64,000 nucleotides of DNA from Umezawaea sp049997955 (GCA_049997955.1 JAEBDY010000006.1:310001-374000); one strand, 5' to 3'; numbered from the stretch's first letter, positions 1-8,361 are shown. Numbers and translations: made by a program. The notes: generated by a model not told the origin, from the sequence alone.

Positions 1-202
1 GGCTGACGCGCTGAACATCCCGGAGCAGGTGGAGTTCACCGTTTCCGGCATCGAGGCAGGCACCCAGATCCACGCTTCGGACCTGGTCCTCCCCGAGGGC
101 GTCACCCTCATCACGGACCCGGACGCCCTGGTCGTGGCGATCAACGAGGCGCAGGAGGCCGACGCTCCCGAAGAGGCCGTTGAGGCCACCGAGGAAAGCT
201 GA
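1..202 (+). CDS. rplY: 50S ribosomal protein L25 (TL5/CTC type), C-terminal part
   Basis: Only the last 66 codons are in the window, in the frame starting at base 2, ending at TGA 200-202. The tail contains EQVEFTVSGIEAGTQIHASD followed by an acidic Ala/Glu-rich end, which fits the C-terminal beta domain of the long (CTC/TL5) form of ribosomal protein L25 that binds 5S rRNA. The position directly before pth matches the conserved actinobacterial rplY-pth order (Rv1015c-Rv1014c in M. tuberculosis). The 5' end lies outside the window. A strong hairpin follows 22 bases after the stop, so the rplY transcript probably ends there. The assignment rests on a fragment plus context. Confidence 0.85.
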   Translation, partial: ADALNIPEQVEFTVSGIEAGTQIHASDLVLPEGVTLITDPDALVVAINEAQEADAPEEAVEATEES

Positions 203-224
203 GCCCCATCACGTCGGGCAGATC

Positions 225-270
225 GAACGGCACCCCACCCCCGCACGACCGCGAGGGTGGGGTGCCGTTC
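225..270 (+). terminator. Terminator hairpin after rplY
   Basis: GAACGGCACCCCACCC (225-240) and its exact reverse complement (255-270) form a 16-bp stem with a 14-nt loop. There is no U-run, as is common for actinobacterial terminators. The first possible GTG of the next gene (262) lies inside the 3' arm. Confidence 0.8.
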
Positions 271-804
271 GCGTATCAAGATCAAGATGCTTTGACGCCC
301 GCCGAGGTGCGGACGATGAAGTTCCCCCGGCACGCCCGCGCGGCCCAGGGGTACGACGTCGAGCAGGTCGACGGTTTCCTGCGGCGGATCGCGGACGCGT
401 TGTCCGGTCGGATCAGGGTTCACCCGGACGAGGTGCGCGCGGTGGTGTTCCGCCGCGCCGCGAGCGGGCAGAAGGGCTACGACCCCCGACCGGTGGACGA
501 CTTCCTCGCCCGCGCGGAACGGCAACTGCGGGCGGGCTACGTGCCGCCGACAGGGCTGCGCAGCGGTGAGGACCTCATCGGGGTGAAGCTGCCGAAGGCG
601 TCGAACGGCTACGATCGGATCGAGGTGGACGCCTTCCTCGGGCGGGCCGCCGCCGCGTTGGACGGTCGAGCGAGGATGACCGCCGGCGAGGTCCGCAACA
701 CCAGGTTCAGCACGACGTCGGGGCTCCGGCGCGGCTACCGGGTGCAGGCGGTGGACGCCCTGTTGGACACACTCGAGCAGGAGTTGCGCTTCCGTGGCCG
801 ATGA
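262..804 (+). CDS. Tandem DivIVA-motif protein, four repeats
   Basis: A 180-residue protein that is almost entirely four tandem copies of a ~40-residue unit. Each unit has the form LT-x-EV-x5-F...GYD-x3-VD-x-FL...L, which resembles the N-terminal lipid-binding segment of DivIVA/Wag31 (the GYDxxxVDxFL hallmark). Units start near residues 11, 51, 96 and 135. There is no long coiled coil after them, so it is not a normal DivIVA (one such segment plus a coiled coil). The annotated GTG start at 262 sits inside the rplY terminator stem, so in-frame TTG 292, just where the first repeat begins, may be the true start. The 3' end overlaps pth by 11 bases, suggesting coupled translation. Function is unknown; membrane or polar association is an inference from the motif. 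A longer relative lies at 3167-4360. Confidence 0.8.
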   Translation: MPFAYQDQDALTPAEVRTMKFPRHARAAQGYDVEQVDGFLRRIADALSGRIRVHPDEVRAVVFRRAASGQKGYDPRPVDDFLARAERQLRAGYVPPTGLRSGEDLIGVKLPKASNGYDRIEVDAFLGRAAAALDGRARMTAGEVRNTRFSTTSGLRRGYRVQAVDALLDTLEQELRFRGR

Positions 805-1363
805 GTTGGCGCTGGTGGTCGGTCTGGGCAACCCGGGCCCCAAGTACGAGGGCAACCGCCACAACGTTGGGTTCCTGGTGCTGGACGAGCTGGCCGCCCG
901 CGTGCGCGGCAGGTTCAAGGCCCACAAGGGCGGCGCCGAGATCGTCGAGGGCCGTCTGGCGGGTCGTCGCGTGGTCCTGGCCAAGCCCCGCAGCTTCATG
1001 AACCTCTCCGGCGGCCCGGTCGCGGGCGCCGCGAACTTCTTCAAGGTCGCGCCCGCCGACGTCATCGTCGTGCACGACGAGCTGGACCTGCCCTACGGCA
1101 CGGTCCGGCTGAAGCTCGGCGGCGGCGACAACGGCCACAACGGCCTGCGCTCCATCACCAAGTCACTGGGCACGAAGGACTACCACCGCGTGCGCTTCGG
1201 CGTGGACCGCCCGCCGGGCCGCATGGACCCGGCGGACTACGTCCTGCGCGACTTCTCCGCCGCCGAGCGCAAGGAGCTCGCGTTCGAGCTGGACCGCACC
1301 GCCGACGCCGTCGAGGCGCTGATCGCCGACGGCCTCGAAGCGGCCCAGAACAAGTTCCACTAA
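794..1363 (+). CDS. pth: Peptidyl-tRNA hydrolase
   Basis: Cytosolic esterase that frees tRNA from peptidyl-tRNA dropped by stalled ribosomes. The 189-residue length is normal. Visible hallmarks are GLGNPG near the N-terminus (Asn13), the catalytic histidine in NRHNVGF (His23), PRSFMN (Asn70), the HDELD motif (Asp95) and GHNGLRS (Asn116). The GTG start at 794 begins inside the upstream DivIVA-repeat gene, which ends at 804. The gene converges with the acyl ligase: its TAA (1361-1363) and the TAG of that gene (1360-1362 on the other strand) overlap, leaving no room for a terminator between them. The position after rplY matches the usual actinobacterial order. Confidence 0.97.
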   Translation: MADELALVVGLGNPGPKYEGNRHNVGFLVLDELAARVRGRFKAHKGGAEIVEGRLAGRRVVLAKPRSFMNLSGGPVAGAANFFKVAPADVIVVHDELDLPYGTVRLKLGGGDNGHNGLRSITKSLGTKDYHRVRFGVDRPPGRMDPADYVLRDFSAAERKELAFELDRTADAVEALIADGLEAAQNKFH

Positions 1364-3012
1364 CCCGCGGGCACCAGCGAGGTCGCTGCCGAGCGGCGGA
1401 GCTTCCCGGACGGCGTCTTGGGCAGGCTGCCCGGCTTGAGCACGACGACCGTGAACGGCCGCAGGCCCACGGCGTCCACGACGCGTGAGGTGATCTCCTT
1501 GCGCATGGTCTTCTCGACCTCGTCGTCACCGGCCGACTTGGACTCGACCACGACGGCGAACCGCTCGCGCCGCGTCCCGGCCTCCAGCCGGACGGCGACC
1601 GCGTTGCCCGGCCGCACGCCCTCCACCGAGCACGCCGCGCGCTCGATGTCGGTCGGGTAGATGTTGCGCCCGCCCATGATGATCACGTCCTTGCGGCGTC
1701 CGCAGACGACGACCTGCCCGTCGACCACGTACCCCTCGTCGCCGGTGTCCAGCCACCCTTCGGCGTCCTGGGTCGCGAGCGGCCCGTCCACGGTCAGGTA
1801 GCCGGGCGTCACTGCCGCGCCGCGCACCCGCAGCTGGCCGACGTGGCGCTCCGGGAGGACGGCGCGCTGCTCGTCGATCACCTGCACCTCCAGTCCCGGC
1901 ACGGGCGGGCCGAGCAGCGGGAACGTGCGGGCGTTCGGTGTGCCCGCGGGGACCGGCACCGCGCGGTGCTCGGCCTCCAGCTGGTCGGGGTCGACCACGT
2001 CGACCGCGAGGCCGGTGAAGACCGGCGCGAACGCCACGCCCAGCGTCGCCTCCGCCATGCCGTACGCGCACATGATCGACTCGGGTCGCAGGCCGAACCG
2101 CGCGCCCGCTTCGGTGAACGCGTGCACCGCGACCGGGTCGATGGGCTCGGCGCCGTTGAGCGCCAGCCGCATCGGCGACAGGTCGAACGCGGTGTCGTCC
2201 TCGACCGTCGACATCCGGCGGGCGGCGATCGAGTAGGCGAAGTTCGGGGCGGCGGTGATGGTGCCGTGGTAGCGGCTGATCAGGTCCGGCCACAGGGTCG
2301 GGCGGGCCAGGAAGTCGACCGGCGTGACCTTGACCAGCTCGATGCCGAACAGCATCGGCACCGTCAGGAAGCCGACCATGCCCATGTCGTGGAACAGGGG
2401 CAGCCACGAGATCATCGTGTCGGTCGACGTGTCGAGCGCGGCGGCCGTGCGCATCGCGTTCGCGTTGGACATCAGGTTGCCGTGGGTGATCCGCACGGCT
2501 TTCGGGTCGGCCGTTGACCCGCTGGTGAGCTGGAGCAGCGCGGTCGCGTCCTCGTCGACCTCGACGGGGGTGGTCAGCGGCTCGCTCGCCAGTTCGTCGA
2601 GCTTGCGGTAGCCGATGCCGTGCTGGTCGAGCACGCCCGACAGCGCGTCGAAGGGGCTGCCGAGCAGCACCAGCTTCGAGTCGATCATCGAGAGCACCTT
2701 GATGGTGTCCGCGGCCCACTCGGCCAGGTCGGTGCGCGCGGTCGGCTGGTGCAGCATCGTCGTGCTGCCGCCGGCCATCCACACGGCTTGCACGGCGGGC
2801 GCGATCTCGGCCGGGTCGGCGGCCAGCACGGCGATGGCCGCTCCCGGCTCCGCGCCACCTTCGACCAGCCCACCCGCGAGCCGGGCGGCGTGCTCGTGCA
2901 CTTCCGCCCATGTGCGACGCCTGGGGGCGTTCGGCTCCCCGGTCGTCATCCCCTTGGCCTGACCACCAGCTCCGGTGGCGGTGTCCAGCATCGTGTTCAC
3001 GAACGTGCTCAT
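1360..3012 (-). CDS. Fatty acyl-AMP/CoA ligase (FAAL/FadD type, Rv1013-Pks16 position)
   Basis: An AMP-dependent synthetase of 550 residues that activates a fatty acid as acyl-adenylate. Visible ANL-family motifs are the P-loop LQLTSGSTADPKAV, SWLPLFHDMGMVGFL (the WLPLxHDMGLIG form typical of fatty acyl-AMP ligases), DTGDEGYV, GRRKDVIIMGGRNIYPTD and the C-terminal lysine loop LPKTPSGKLRR. It occupies the place of M. tuberculosis Rv1013 (pks16), next to pth. The start is the ATG at 3012 (MSTFVNTM): a TACCCT box lies seven bases upstream of it, indicating a leaderless mRNA, so upstream in-frame codons are ignored. Whether the product is acyl-AMP for a carrier protein or acyl-CoA cannot be decided here. 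No PKS or ACP gene is adjacent. Confidence 0.9.
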   Translation of the reverse strand: MSTFVNTMLDTATGAGGQAKGMTTGEPNAPRRRTWAEVHEHAARLAGGLVEGGAEPGAAIAVLAADPAEIAPAVQAVWMAGGSTTMLHQPTARTDLAEWAADTIKVLSMIDSKLVLLGSPFDALSGVLDQHGIGYRKLDELASEPLTTPVEVDEDATALLQLTSGSTADPKAVRITHGNLMSNANAMRTAAALDTSTDTMISWLPLFHDMGMVGFLTVPMLFGIELVKVTPVDFLARPTLWPDLISRYHGTITAAPNFAYSIAARRMSTVEDDTAFDLSPMRLALNGAEPIDPVAVHAFTEAGARFGLRPESIMCAYGMAEATLGVAFAPVFTGLAVDVVDPDQLEAEHRAVPVPAGTPNARTFPLLGPPVPGLEVQVIDEQRAVLPERHVGQLRVRGAAVTPGYLTVDGPLATQDAEGWLDTGDEGYVVDGQVVVCGRRKDVIIMGGRNIYPTDIERAACSVEGVRPGNAVAVRLEAGTRRERFAVVVESKSAGDDEVEKTMRKEITSRVVDAVGLRPFTVVVLKPGSLPKTPSGKLRRSAATSLVPAG

Positions 3013-3019
3013 GGTGGTC

Positions 3020-3025
3020 AGGGTA
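3020..3025 (-). promoter_or_regulatory. -10 box of the leaderless acyl ligase mRNA
   Basis: TACCCT on the minus strand, with seven bases between it and the ATG at 3012. Transcription should start at or next to the ATG. Confidence 0.6.
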
Positions 3026-3166
3026 GATCGGTCACCCCGCCCGCGCGTTCGGCGAGCGCAATGCCGCGGATCATGCCCCCAAGACAACCCTCATTAGGCC
3101 ATTAGGGCGAACGGATTCGGCCGTCGTCCGGAGATACTCGGGTGACAGGATTTCAGGGAGGCACGG

Positions 3167-4360
3167 GTGGATCGGGCTGGCCACGACACGAAACAGCACC
3201 AGCCTGCGCATCCCGCGCCGCTGTTGAGCGCGGACGACGTCGGTCAGGTGGTGTTCCACCGCCCACCGGCGGGCGAGCAGGGCTACAACGAGGACCAGGT
3301 GGACGACTTCCTGGACCGCGTCGAGGAAACGCTGCGCAGCAGGGACACCGTCACCGCACGGGACATCCGCGCCATGCGCTTCCCGCTGGCCGAGCCGGGC
3401 AGGTTCGGCTACCACGTGGCCGAGGTCGACATGTTCCTGGAACTGGTGGCGGAAACCCTCGAATCGACTCCGCAACGCCGCCAGGCGGCCGCCCCCGCCC
3501 TGGGCGCGCACGCCACGTCGACGAAGATGCAACCGCCTCCCAGGCTCAAGCCGGAGGACGTGCGCGGCGTCCGCTTCCACAAGCCGAGGGGCGACACCCC
3601 CGGCTACCACGAGGGCGAGATCGACGCCTTCCTCGCCCGCATCGAGGCCACCTTGCGCGGCCTGGACAACCTCACGGCGCTGGAAGTCCAGGAGATCGAG
3701 TTCGGCGAGGCCACCCCGGACCAGTTCGGCTACGACGAAGACGACGTCGACATGTTCCTGGACCTGGTGGTCGTCACCCTGGAGCAGTCACCGCCGATCG
3801 CGATCCCGCCCCACCAGGTCGAACCACCGCTCACCGCACGGGACGTGAGGACAGCGGCCTTCGGCAAGCCTCCACGGGGCAGGCGCGGCTACCAGGAATC
3901 CCAGGTGGACAAGTTCCTGGACCGCATCGAGGACACCCTCCTCGGCACCGACGACCTGACAGCGGCGGACATCAGGGAAACGAAGTTCAGCCGCCCCCTC
4001 ATCGGCCGCAGGGGCTACGACGAGGACGAGGTCGACGCCTTCCTCGCCCGCGTGGAACGCCAACTGGCAGGAGGCCCGGACGCACCGGGCCGCATCCCCC
4101 CGATCACCAGCTGGAAACAACTGCGCCAGGTCAGGCTCCCCCCGGCAGCAGCACACCAGCGCGGCTACCGCCAGGCACAGGTGGACCGCATGCTGGAGGA
4201 GATCGGCATCGCCCTGGACGGCATGCTGGGCGCCACCTCGGCCGACATCACCAAGGTCAGGTTCGCCCACGCACTGCTCAACGGCCAGGGCTACGACTGC
4301 GCCTTCGTGGACGACCTCATGCCCCGCCTAGCAGCAGAGCTGCGCAGACGAGGCCGCTAA
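3167..4360 (+). CDS. Tandem DivIVA-motif protein, eight repeats in four pairs
   Basis: 397 residues containing eight consecutive DivIVA-like units, each with a GY(D/N/H/Q/R)-x3-(V/I)D-x-(F/M)L core, e.g. GYNEDQVDDFL, GYHVAEVDMFL, GYDEDEVDAFL. Units begin near residues 19, 61, 124, 166, 219, 260, 308 and 350. They group as four pairs, the pairs separated by Pro/Ala-rich linkers. Odd units tend to carry VDxFLDRI and even units VDMFL or VDAFL, so the array probably grew by duplicating a two-unit block. No transmembrane segment, signal peptide or coiled coil is visible. The start is GTG 3167, preceded by GGGAGG at 3156-3161. The protein resembles the four-repeat protein at 262-804. The function is unrecognised; scaffolding at curved or polar membrane is an inference from known DivIVA biology. 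Confidence 0.85.
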   Translation: MDRAGHDTKQHQPAHPAPLLSADDVGQVVFHRPPAGEQGYNEDQVDDFLDRVEETLRSRDTVTARDIRAMRFPLAEPGRFGYHVAEVDMFLELVAETLESTPQRRQAAAPALGAHATSTKMQPPPRLKPEDVRGVRFHKPRGDTPGYHEGEIDAFLARIEATLRGLDNLTALEVQEIEFGEATPDQFGYDEDDVDMFLDLVVVTLEQSPPIAIPPHQVEPPLTARDVRTAAFGKPPRGRRGYQESQVDKFLDRIEDTLLGTDDLTAADIRETKFSRPLIGRRGYDEDEVDAFLARVERQLAGGPDAPGRIPPITSWKQLRQVRLPPAAAHQRGYRQAQVDRMLEEIGIALDGMLGATSADITKVRFAHALLNGQGYDCAFVDDLMPRLAAELRRRGR

Positions 4361-4507
4361 CCACTTCTCCAACCAGAACAAGAAGGGGCGGCGTTCACCA
4401 CGCCGCCCCAATCCCAGGCGCAAAGGCGCAGCCAAGCAAAACACGCCCCCCAGCGCACGCACTGCCGAGCCCAGACCCCTCCCTGACCCCGATCCCCAGC
4501 GCGTTCG

Positions 4508-4564
4508 TGCTCGGCCTTCGTTTGTCAAGGCATCTTTCCCGCCTTGACAAACGAAGGCCGAGCA
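4508..4564 (+). repeat. Dispersed hairpin module, copy 1
   Basis: A perfect 24-bp stem (TGCTCGGCCTTCGTTTG plus TCAAGGC and complement) closes the 9-nt loop ATCTTTCCC. The stem is preceded by CCCCGATCCCCAGCGC and followed by GAAACAATCAAGG, as in the other family members. It lies between the convergent 8-repeat gene and the ABC-F gene, where it may also work as a transcript end. Confidence 0.85.
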
Positions 4565-4620
4565 TCGAAACAATCAAGGATCCGGGGGAGGCAAGCCCCA
4601 AGAACAAGGACCCCGAACCC

Positions 4621-6393
4621 CTACCCCTCCACCAACTCGGCAGCCACCATCCACTGCTCCTCCACAGCCGCAACCTCAACGTGCACAGCCCGCAACTCCG
4701 CGTCCAAGGCCAACAACCGCTCAGGCTCGGTAGCCGCGGCGGCCAACGCCGCGTGCAGCTCCACTTCCTTCTTCTGCAACGCGCTCATCCGCCGCTCCAG
4801 CTTCGACAGCTCCTTGCGGGCGGCCCGCTGATCGGCGGCACTCGACACCGCCACCGGAACGGCGACGGACTCGCGCGACTCGGCCAGTTCCCGCTGGGAG
4901 TCCCGCCGCAGCAGGTACTCCTCGATCCCACCGGGCAGGTCGGTCAGTCCGCCGTCGCCGAACAGCGCCACCACCTGGTCGCACACCCGCTCGACCAGGT
5001 ACCGGTCGTGCGAGATCACCACGAGCGTCCCCGGCCAGGAGTCGAGCAGGTCTTCCAGTTGCTGCAACGTGTCGATGTCCAGGTCGTTCGTCGGCTCGTC
5101 GAGCAGCAGCACGTTCGGTTCGGCCATCAGCAGCCTGCACAGCTGCAACCGCCGCCGCTCCCCGCCGGACAGGTCGGACACGGGCGTCCACTGCTTCTGC
5201 GAGGAGAACCCGAACCGCTCACCCAGCTGGGAAGCGGACATCTCCTGCTTGCCCAGCACGACCCGCCGGGCGACTTCCTCGATGGCTTCGAGCACCCGCA
5301 TGGACCCGCGCAGGTCGTGCAGTTCCTGGGTCAGGTGGGCCAGCTTCACCGTCTGCCCCTGGATCCGCCGCCCGGTCTCGGTTTCCCGTTCTCCGGCGAG
5401 CAACCGCAGCAGGGTCGTCTTGCCGGACCCGTTGACGCCGACGAGCCCGATCCGGTCTCCGGGCCCGATCCGCCAGGTGAGGTCCTTGACCAGCGTCCGG
5501 TTGCCGACGGTGAGGGTCGCGTCCTCGACCTCGATGACCGTGCGCCCGAGTCGGCGCTTCGCGAACGCCAGCAGCTCGACCTTGTCGCGGGGCGCGGGCA
5601 CGTCGGAGATCAGCGCCTCGGCGGCGTCGATGCGGTAGCGGGGCTTGGACGTCCTGGCGGGCGCACCGCGCCGCAACCACGCCAGCTCCTTGCGGGCGAG
5701 GTTGCGCCGCTTCTCCTCCAGGGTGTCGGCGAGCCGTCCGCGCTCGGCCCTCGCGAAGATCCAGTCCGCGTACCCGCCCTCGTACTGCTCGACCTGGCCC
5801 CCGACGACCTCCCACGTGCGGGTGCACACGGTGTCGAGGAACCAGCGATCGTGGGTCACGACCACCAGCGCGGACTTGCGCGCCAGCAGGTGCGCGGCCA
5901 GCCACCGCACGCCTTCGACGTCGAGGTGGTTGGTCGGCTCGTCCAGCACCAGCAGGTCCAGGTCCTGCACCAGGGCGGCGGCCAACGCGACCCGTCGCCG
6001 CTCGCCACCGGACATGGTCCCGACCGGGGAGTCCAGGCCCAGCGCGGTGATCCCCAGTCCGTCCAAAATGGACCGGACGCGAGCGTCGGCCGCCCACTCG
6101 TGCTCGGCGTCGAACCCCAGCGGGTCGATCACCGAGTGCCGGACGGTGGACCCCTCGGGCAGCTCGGTCCGCTGCGTGACGACGGCCATCGACAGCCCGC
6201 GGATCTGGCTGACCCGACCCTCGTCGGGCTCCTCCAGTCCGGCGAGGACCTCCAGCAGCGTCGTCTTGCCGCCACCGTTGAGCCCCACCACCCCGATCCG
6301 GTCGCCGTCACCAACGCCCAGCGACACCCCGTCCAACAACGGCCGGATACCGAACGACTTGGACACGGACTCAAGGTTGACCAGGTTGGCCAT
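4621..6393 (-). CDS. ABC-F family ATPase (Uup-like)
   Basis: A soluble 590-residue protein with two ABC cassettes and no membrane domain. Walker A motifs are GLNGGGKTT and GVNGSGKTT, both signature motifs are (M/L)SGGERRR, and the Walker B segments end in LDEPTNHLD and LDEPTNDLD. The two cassettes are joined by the charged linker typical of ABC-F proteins that act at the ribosomal E site. A C-terminal coiled coil (ELSKLERRMSALQKKEVEL) resembles that of Uup. The family includes translation factors and antibiotic-protection proteins; the coiled coil and the housekeeping neighbourhood (next to ispE) favour Uup rather than a resistance factor. The ATG at 6393 gives the canonical MANLVNLESVSK start. 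Confidence 0.9.
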   Translation of the reverse strand: MANLVNLESVSKSFGIRPLLDGVSLGVGDGDRIGVVGLNGGGKTTLLEVLAGLEEPDEGRVSQIRGLSMAVVTQRTELPEGSTVRHSVIDPLGFDAEHEWAADARVRSILDGLGITALGLDSPVGTMSGGERRRVALAAALVQDLDLLVLDEPTNHLDVEGVRWLAAHLLARKSALVVVTHDRWFLDTVCTRTWEVVGGQVEQYEGGYADWIFARAERGRLADTLEEKRRNLARKELAWLRRGAPARTSKPRYRIDAAEALISDVPAPRDKVELLAFAKRRLGRTVIEVEDATLTVGNRTLVKDLTWRIGPGDRIGLVGVNGSGKTTLLRLLAGERETETGRRIQGQTVKLAHLTQELHDLRGSMRVLEAIEEVARRVVLGKQEMSASQLGERFGFSSQKQWTPVSDLSGGERRRLQLCRLLMAEPNVLLLDEPTNDLDIDTLQQLEDLLDSWPGTLVVISHDRYLVERVCDQVVALFGDGGLTDLPGGIEEYLLRRDSQRELAESRESVAVPVAVSSAADQRAARKELSKLERRMSALQKKEVELHAALAAAATEPERLLALDAELRAVHVEVAAVEEQWMVAAELVEG

Positions 6394-6440
6394 GGTGGGA
6401 GCGCACCTTCAGGGTAGGGAGGACGAAAAACGAGCGGAAC

Positions 6441-7406
6441 TTAAGCGTGGACCTCGGGCGGCACCGGCCGTGGTGCTTCCTCGGTGGCGACGACCCGCGC
6501 GCCAGGCATGGGCCCCTGGGCCACCCGGACGGTCCGGCACACACCGGCACCGGCCAGCTCGGCGGCGACCCGCACGGCGGAATCGGCGTCGGTGCAGAGG
6601 AACGCGCAGGTGGGCCCGGATCCGGACACCATCCCGGCGAGCGCGCCCGCGTTGACCCCGGCGCGCAGCGTCCGCCGCAGGTTGGGCCGCAACGACACGG
6701 CGGCGGCCTGGAGGTCGTTGCCGAGCAGGAGCGCGAGCTGGCGCGGGTCGCCGGACGCGAGGCCTTCGAGCACGGCCTCGGCCGCGCCGACCCGCGGCGG
6801 GTTGCCGTCGGTGCGGAGCCGGTCCAGCTCCACGAACACCTCGGGCGTCGACAGACCGCCCTTGTCGAACGCGATCACCCAGTGGAACGGGTGCCGCGCG
6901 AGCACGGGCACGATCTGGTCGCCGCGGTCGGTGCCGAGGGCGGTGCCGCCGTACAGGGCGAACGGGACGTCGGCGCCGATCCCGCGGGCCAACGTCGCCA
7001 GCTCGTCGCGACCGATCTCCAGCCGCCACAGCGAGGCGAGACCGACCAGCGCGGCGGCGGCGTCGGCGCTGCCGCCCGCCATGCCGCCCGCGACGGGGAT
7101 GTTCTTGCGGATCACCACGCGGACCTTCGGGTCCTCGGGATCACGCCCCACGTGCGCGGCGAGGGCCCGCACGGCGATCCACGCGAGGTTCGACGGACCG
7201 GTCGGCACGGAGTCTGCGCCTTCGCCGCGCACCTCCACGCCGGGGTCGTCGGCGACCGCCACCGTGACGTCGTCGTGCAGCGACAACGCCTGGAAGATCG
7301 TGACCATGTCGTGGTAGCCGTCCGCGCGGAGGTTCCCGACGGCCAGGTGGAGGTTGACCTTGGCCGGGACGCGGACGGTGACCGGGGGTGGGACTACGGC
7401 GAGCAC
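6441..7406 (-). CDS. ispE: 4-diphosphocytidyl-2-C-methyl-D-erythritol kinase
   Basis: GHMP kinase of the MEP isoprenoid pathway, phosphorylating CDP-methylerythritol at the 2-OH. 321 residues. Motifs: VRVPAKVNLHLAVG at the N-terminus, the ATP-binding loop PVAGGMAGGSADAAAAL, and a C-terminal GMVSGSGPTCAFL glycine motif. The chosen start is GTG 7406: a TAGGCT box lies exactly seven bases upstream, a leaderless arrangement. The ABC-F gene follows after 47 bases and may be co-transcribed. In M. tuberculosis ispE (Rv1011) lies next to ksgA; here the metNIQ operon is inserted between them. Confidence 0.96.
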   Translation of the reverse strand: MLAVVPPPVTVRVPAKVNLHLAVGNLRADGYHDMVTIFQALSLHDDVTVAVADDPGVEVRGEGADSVPTGPSNLAWIAVRALAAHVGRDPEDPKVRVVIRKNIPVAGGMAGGSADAAAALVGLASLWRLEIGRDELATLARGIGADVPFALYGGTALGTDRGDQIVPVLARHPFHWVIAFDKGGLSTPEVFVELDRLRTDGNPPRVGAAEAVLEGLASGDPRQLALLLGNDLQAAAVSLRPNLRRTLRAGVNAGALAGMVSGSGPTCAFLCTDADSAVRVAAELAGAGVCRTVRVAQGPMPGARVVATEEAPRPVPPEVHA

Positions 7407-7413
7407 GCCATGC

Positions 7414-7419
7414 AGCCTA
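7414..7419 (-). promoter_or_regulatory. -10 box of leaderless ispE
   Basis: TAGGCT on the minus strand, seven bases before the GTG at 7406. Confidence 0.55.
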
Positions 7420-7457
7420 CGGGCGTTGAGGACGTGTTCGCTCGCATCGGGCTGTAG

Positions 7458-7490
7458 CCAAGGCCACCCGACGGGGTCGGGTGGCCTTGG
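7458..7490 (-). terminator. metQ terminator
   Basis: CCAAGGCCACCCGAC and its exact complement form a 15-bp stem with a 3-nt loop, 9 bases after the metQ stop. It separates the metNIQ transcript from ispE. Confidence 0.85.
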
Positions 7491-7498
7491 CCCGCTGG

Positions 7499-8302
7499 TC
7501 AGACGGGCAGGACAGCCCCGGCGAACTTCTGGTTGATGTAGTCCTTGACCTGCTGCGACTGGAGCAGCGCGAGCAGGTCCTTGATCCTCTTGTCGTCCTT
7601 CAGCTCGCCGCGCGTGACGAGGCCGTTCGCGTTCGGGTTGCCCTCGGTCTTCTCCAGCACGAGCGCGTCCGAGGCGGGCTTGAGGCCCGCGTCGATCGCG
7701 TAGTTGCCGTTCACGACGGACGCGTCGGTGTCCTCCAGCGACCGGGGCAGCTGCGCGGCCTCCAGTTCGACGAAGTCCAGCTCCTTCGGGTTGTCCTCGA
7801 CGTCGCGGATCGTCGCGGTCTCCTCGGTGCCCGCCTTGACCTTGATCAGCCCGTTCGCCTGGAGCAGCTTGAGGCCGCGCGCCTCGTTGGTGGCGTCGTT
7901 CGCGACCCCGACCTTGGCGCCCCTGGGCAGGTCGGCCAGGTTCTCGTGCTTCTTCGAGTACACGCCGAGCGGCTCCAGGTGCACCGGGCCGATCCATTCG
8001 AGCGTGGCGGCGCCGGACTGCTTGACCGTGTCCAGGTACGGCACGGTCTGGAAGTAGTTGGCGTCCAGCGAACCGTCGACCAGCGCCGTGTTCGGCTGGA
8101 CGTAGTCGGTGAACTCGACGACCTCGATCTTGAGGCCCTTCTCCGCGGCCAGGGTGTCGGCCACGTGCTTGAGGATTTCGCCGTGCGGGGTGGGGCTGAC
8201 ACCGACCTTGAGGGGTGCGTCGGGGTCGGGTGCGGCGGTGGTGCCGCTGCCGCAGCCCGCCACGGTCAGCAGCAGGGCGAAAAGGGCAGCACGAATACGC
8301 AT
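7499..8302 (-). CDS. metQ: Methionine ABC transporter, substrate-binding lipoprotein
   Basis: 267-residue NLPA/MetQ-family lipoprotein that captures methionine outside the membrane. The signal peptide MRIRAALFALLLTVAGC ends in a lipobox (VAGC). The mature part has the family signatures LKVGVSPTPHGEIL, YVQPNTALVDGSLDANYFQ and GAKVGVANDATNEARGL. The ATG at 8302 gives a well-formed signal peptide. It is the third gene of metNIQ, 59 bases after metI, and is followed by a strong terminator. The upstream SAM riboswitch supports methionine (rather than another ligand) as substrate. Confidence 0.95.
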   Translation of the reverse strand: MRIRAALFALLLTVAGCGSGTTAAPDPDAPLKVGVSPTPHGEILKHVADTLAAEKGLKIEVVEFTDYVQPNTALVDGSLDANYFQTVPYLDTVKQSGAATLEWIGPVHLEPLGVYSKKHENLADLPRGAKVGVANDATNEARGLKLLQANGLIKVKAGTEETATIRDVEDNPKELDFVELEAAQLPRSLEDTDASVVNGNYAIDAGLKPASDALVLEKTEGNPNANGLVTRGELKDDKRIKDLLALLQSQQVKDYINQKFAGAVLPV

Positions 8303-8361
8303 CGGGTTCCTTCGGGACACGTCGGCACGGCCGACGACGAGCTGGGAAGTGGGGAACGAGG

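Noticed and set aside
3142..6417. A 1,091-codon open frame on the plus strand spanning the 8-repeat gene and the ABC-F gene
   Set aside because: It runs out of frame through one gene and antisense to another; composition is Arg/Pro/Gly-rich, as expected for a GC-rich shadow frame.
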